Of a DNA stretch of 64,000 bases, positions 63,960-64,000 are shown one piece after another. The translations under genes were made by a program, and so were the position numbers. The stretch comes from Phascolarctos cinereus. Its lineage: Eukaryota > Chordata > Mammalia > Diprotodontia > Phascolarctidae. Location of the stretch: contig NW_018344193.1 in assembly GCF_002099425.1 (NCBI RefSeq), forward strand, positions 722,501 through 786,500, read 5' to 3'. Each line of letters opens with the position of its first letter. Position 1 is the stretch's first letter. Below the pieces are notes generated by a model that saw nothing but the letters and a program-made list of their open reading frames with translations, searched no databases and was not told the origin of the DNA.

Positions 63960-64000
63960 TTATACTCACATTAGATGAACAAACCTTTGCAATAATCCTC

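Overview
This window is repeat-dense, AT-rich, CpG-poor vertebrate DNA. The repeat set indicates a marsupial. It includes tRNA-headed SINEs whose tails read like RTE (…GACTGAAATGACTGAACAACA…), short SINEs ending …CCCAATTGCCTCA-An, CORE/MIR-like SINEs with a …GGTTGGACTAGATGACCTCTAAGG…TCTATGATNCTATGA tail, marsupial-type L1 and half-L1 (HAL1-like) elements, L2, CR1/L3, hAT and Tc/mariner relics, and one old ERV-L-like provirus. The short …CAATTGCCTCA SINE type makes an Australian marsupial my best guess, but the species is not settled. I found no convincing host protein-coding exon, tRNA, rRNA, snRNA or CRISPR array. Every long open frame is either a piece of a LINE or chance. This looks like an intergenic region or a very large intron.

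Layout. 1-8 kb: mostly unique sequence with SINE, L2 and CR1/L3 fragments and a long TG tract. 8.1-9.0 kb: an L2 LINE on the minus strand that keeps recognisable reverse transcriptase motifs, split by a SINE. 9.67-9.74 kb: a 30-bp-arm hairpin. 9.8-26 kb: SINE relics between unclassified stretches, plus a hAT MITE at 25.3 kb with a perfect 8-bp target duplication. 26.2-34.6 kb: a LINE cluster. It holds an L1 3' end, then a 4.5-kb L1 with target duplication and two 5'UTR monomers that lacks most of ORF1 and the endonuclease and is itself hit by a SINE with a perfect 17-bp duplication, then another L1 3' end, then a HAL1-like element bounded by a 12-bp duplication. 34.6-41.3 kb: a possibly conserved unique block, SINEs, L2 and microsatellites. 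41.38-46.95 kb: an ERV-L-like fossil with two LTRs; the 3' LTR is split by a decayed DNA transposon. 47-57 kb: SINEs, L2 pieces and unclassified sequence. 57.07-60.68 kb: a HAL1/L1 composite bounded by a near-perfect target duplication and carrying a nested 5'-truncated L1. 60.7-64 kb: L2, AT-rich unique DNA and microsatellites.

The repeats do not work together as a system. They form a stratigraphy of insertions, and several nested pairs give relative ages: L2 before the short SINE; MAR1-like SINE before the RTE-tailed SINE; HAL1/L1 before the nested L1; ERV before the DNA transposon. No new protein-based system is visible. The observations most worth a second look are the 9.7-kb hairpin, the transposon inside the LTR, the structure of the two half-L1 elements, and a few unique blocks that could be conserved regulatory DNA.
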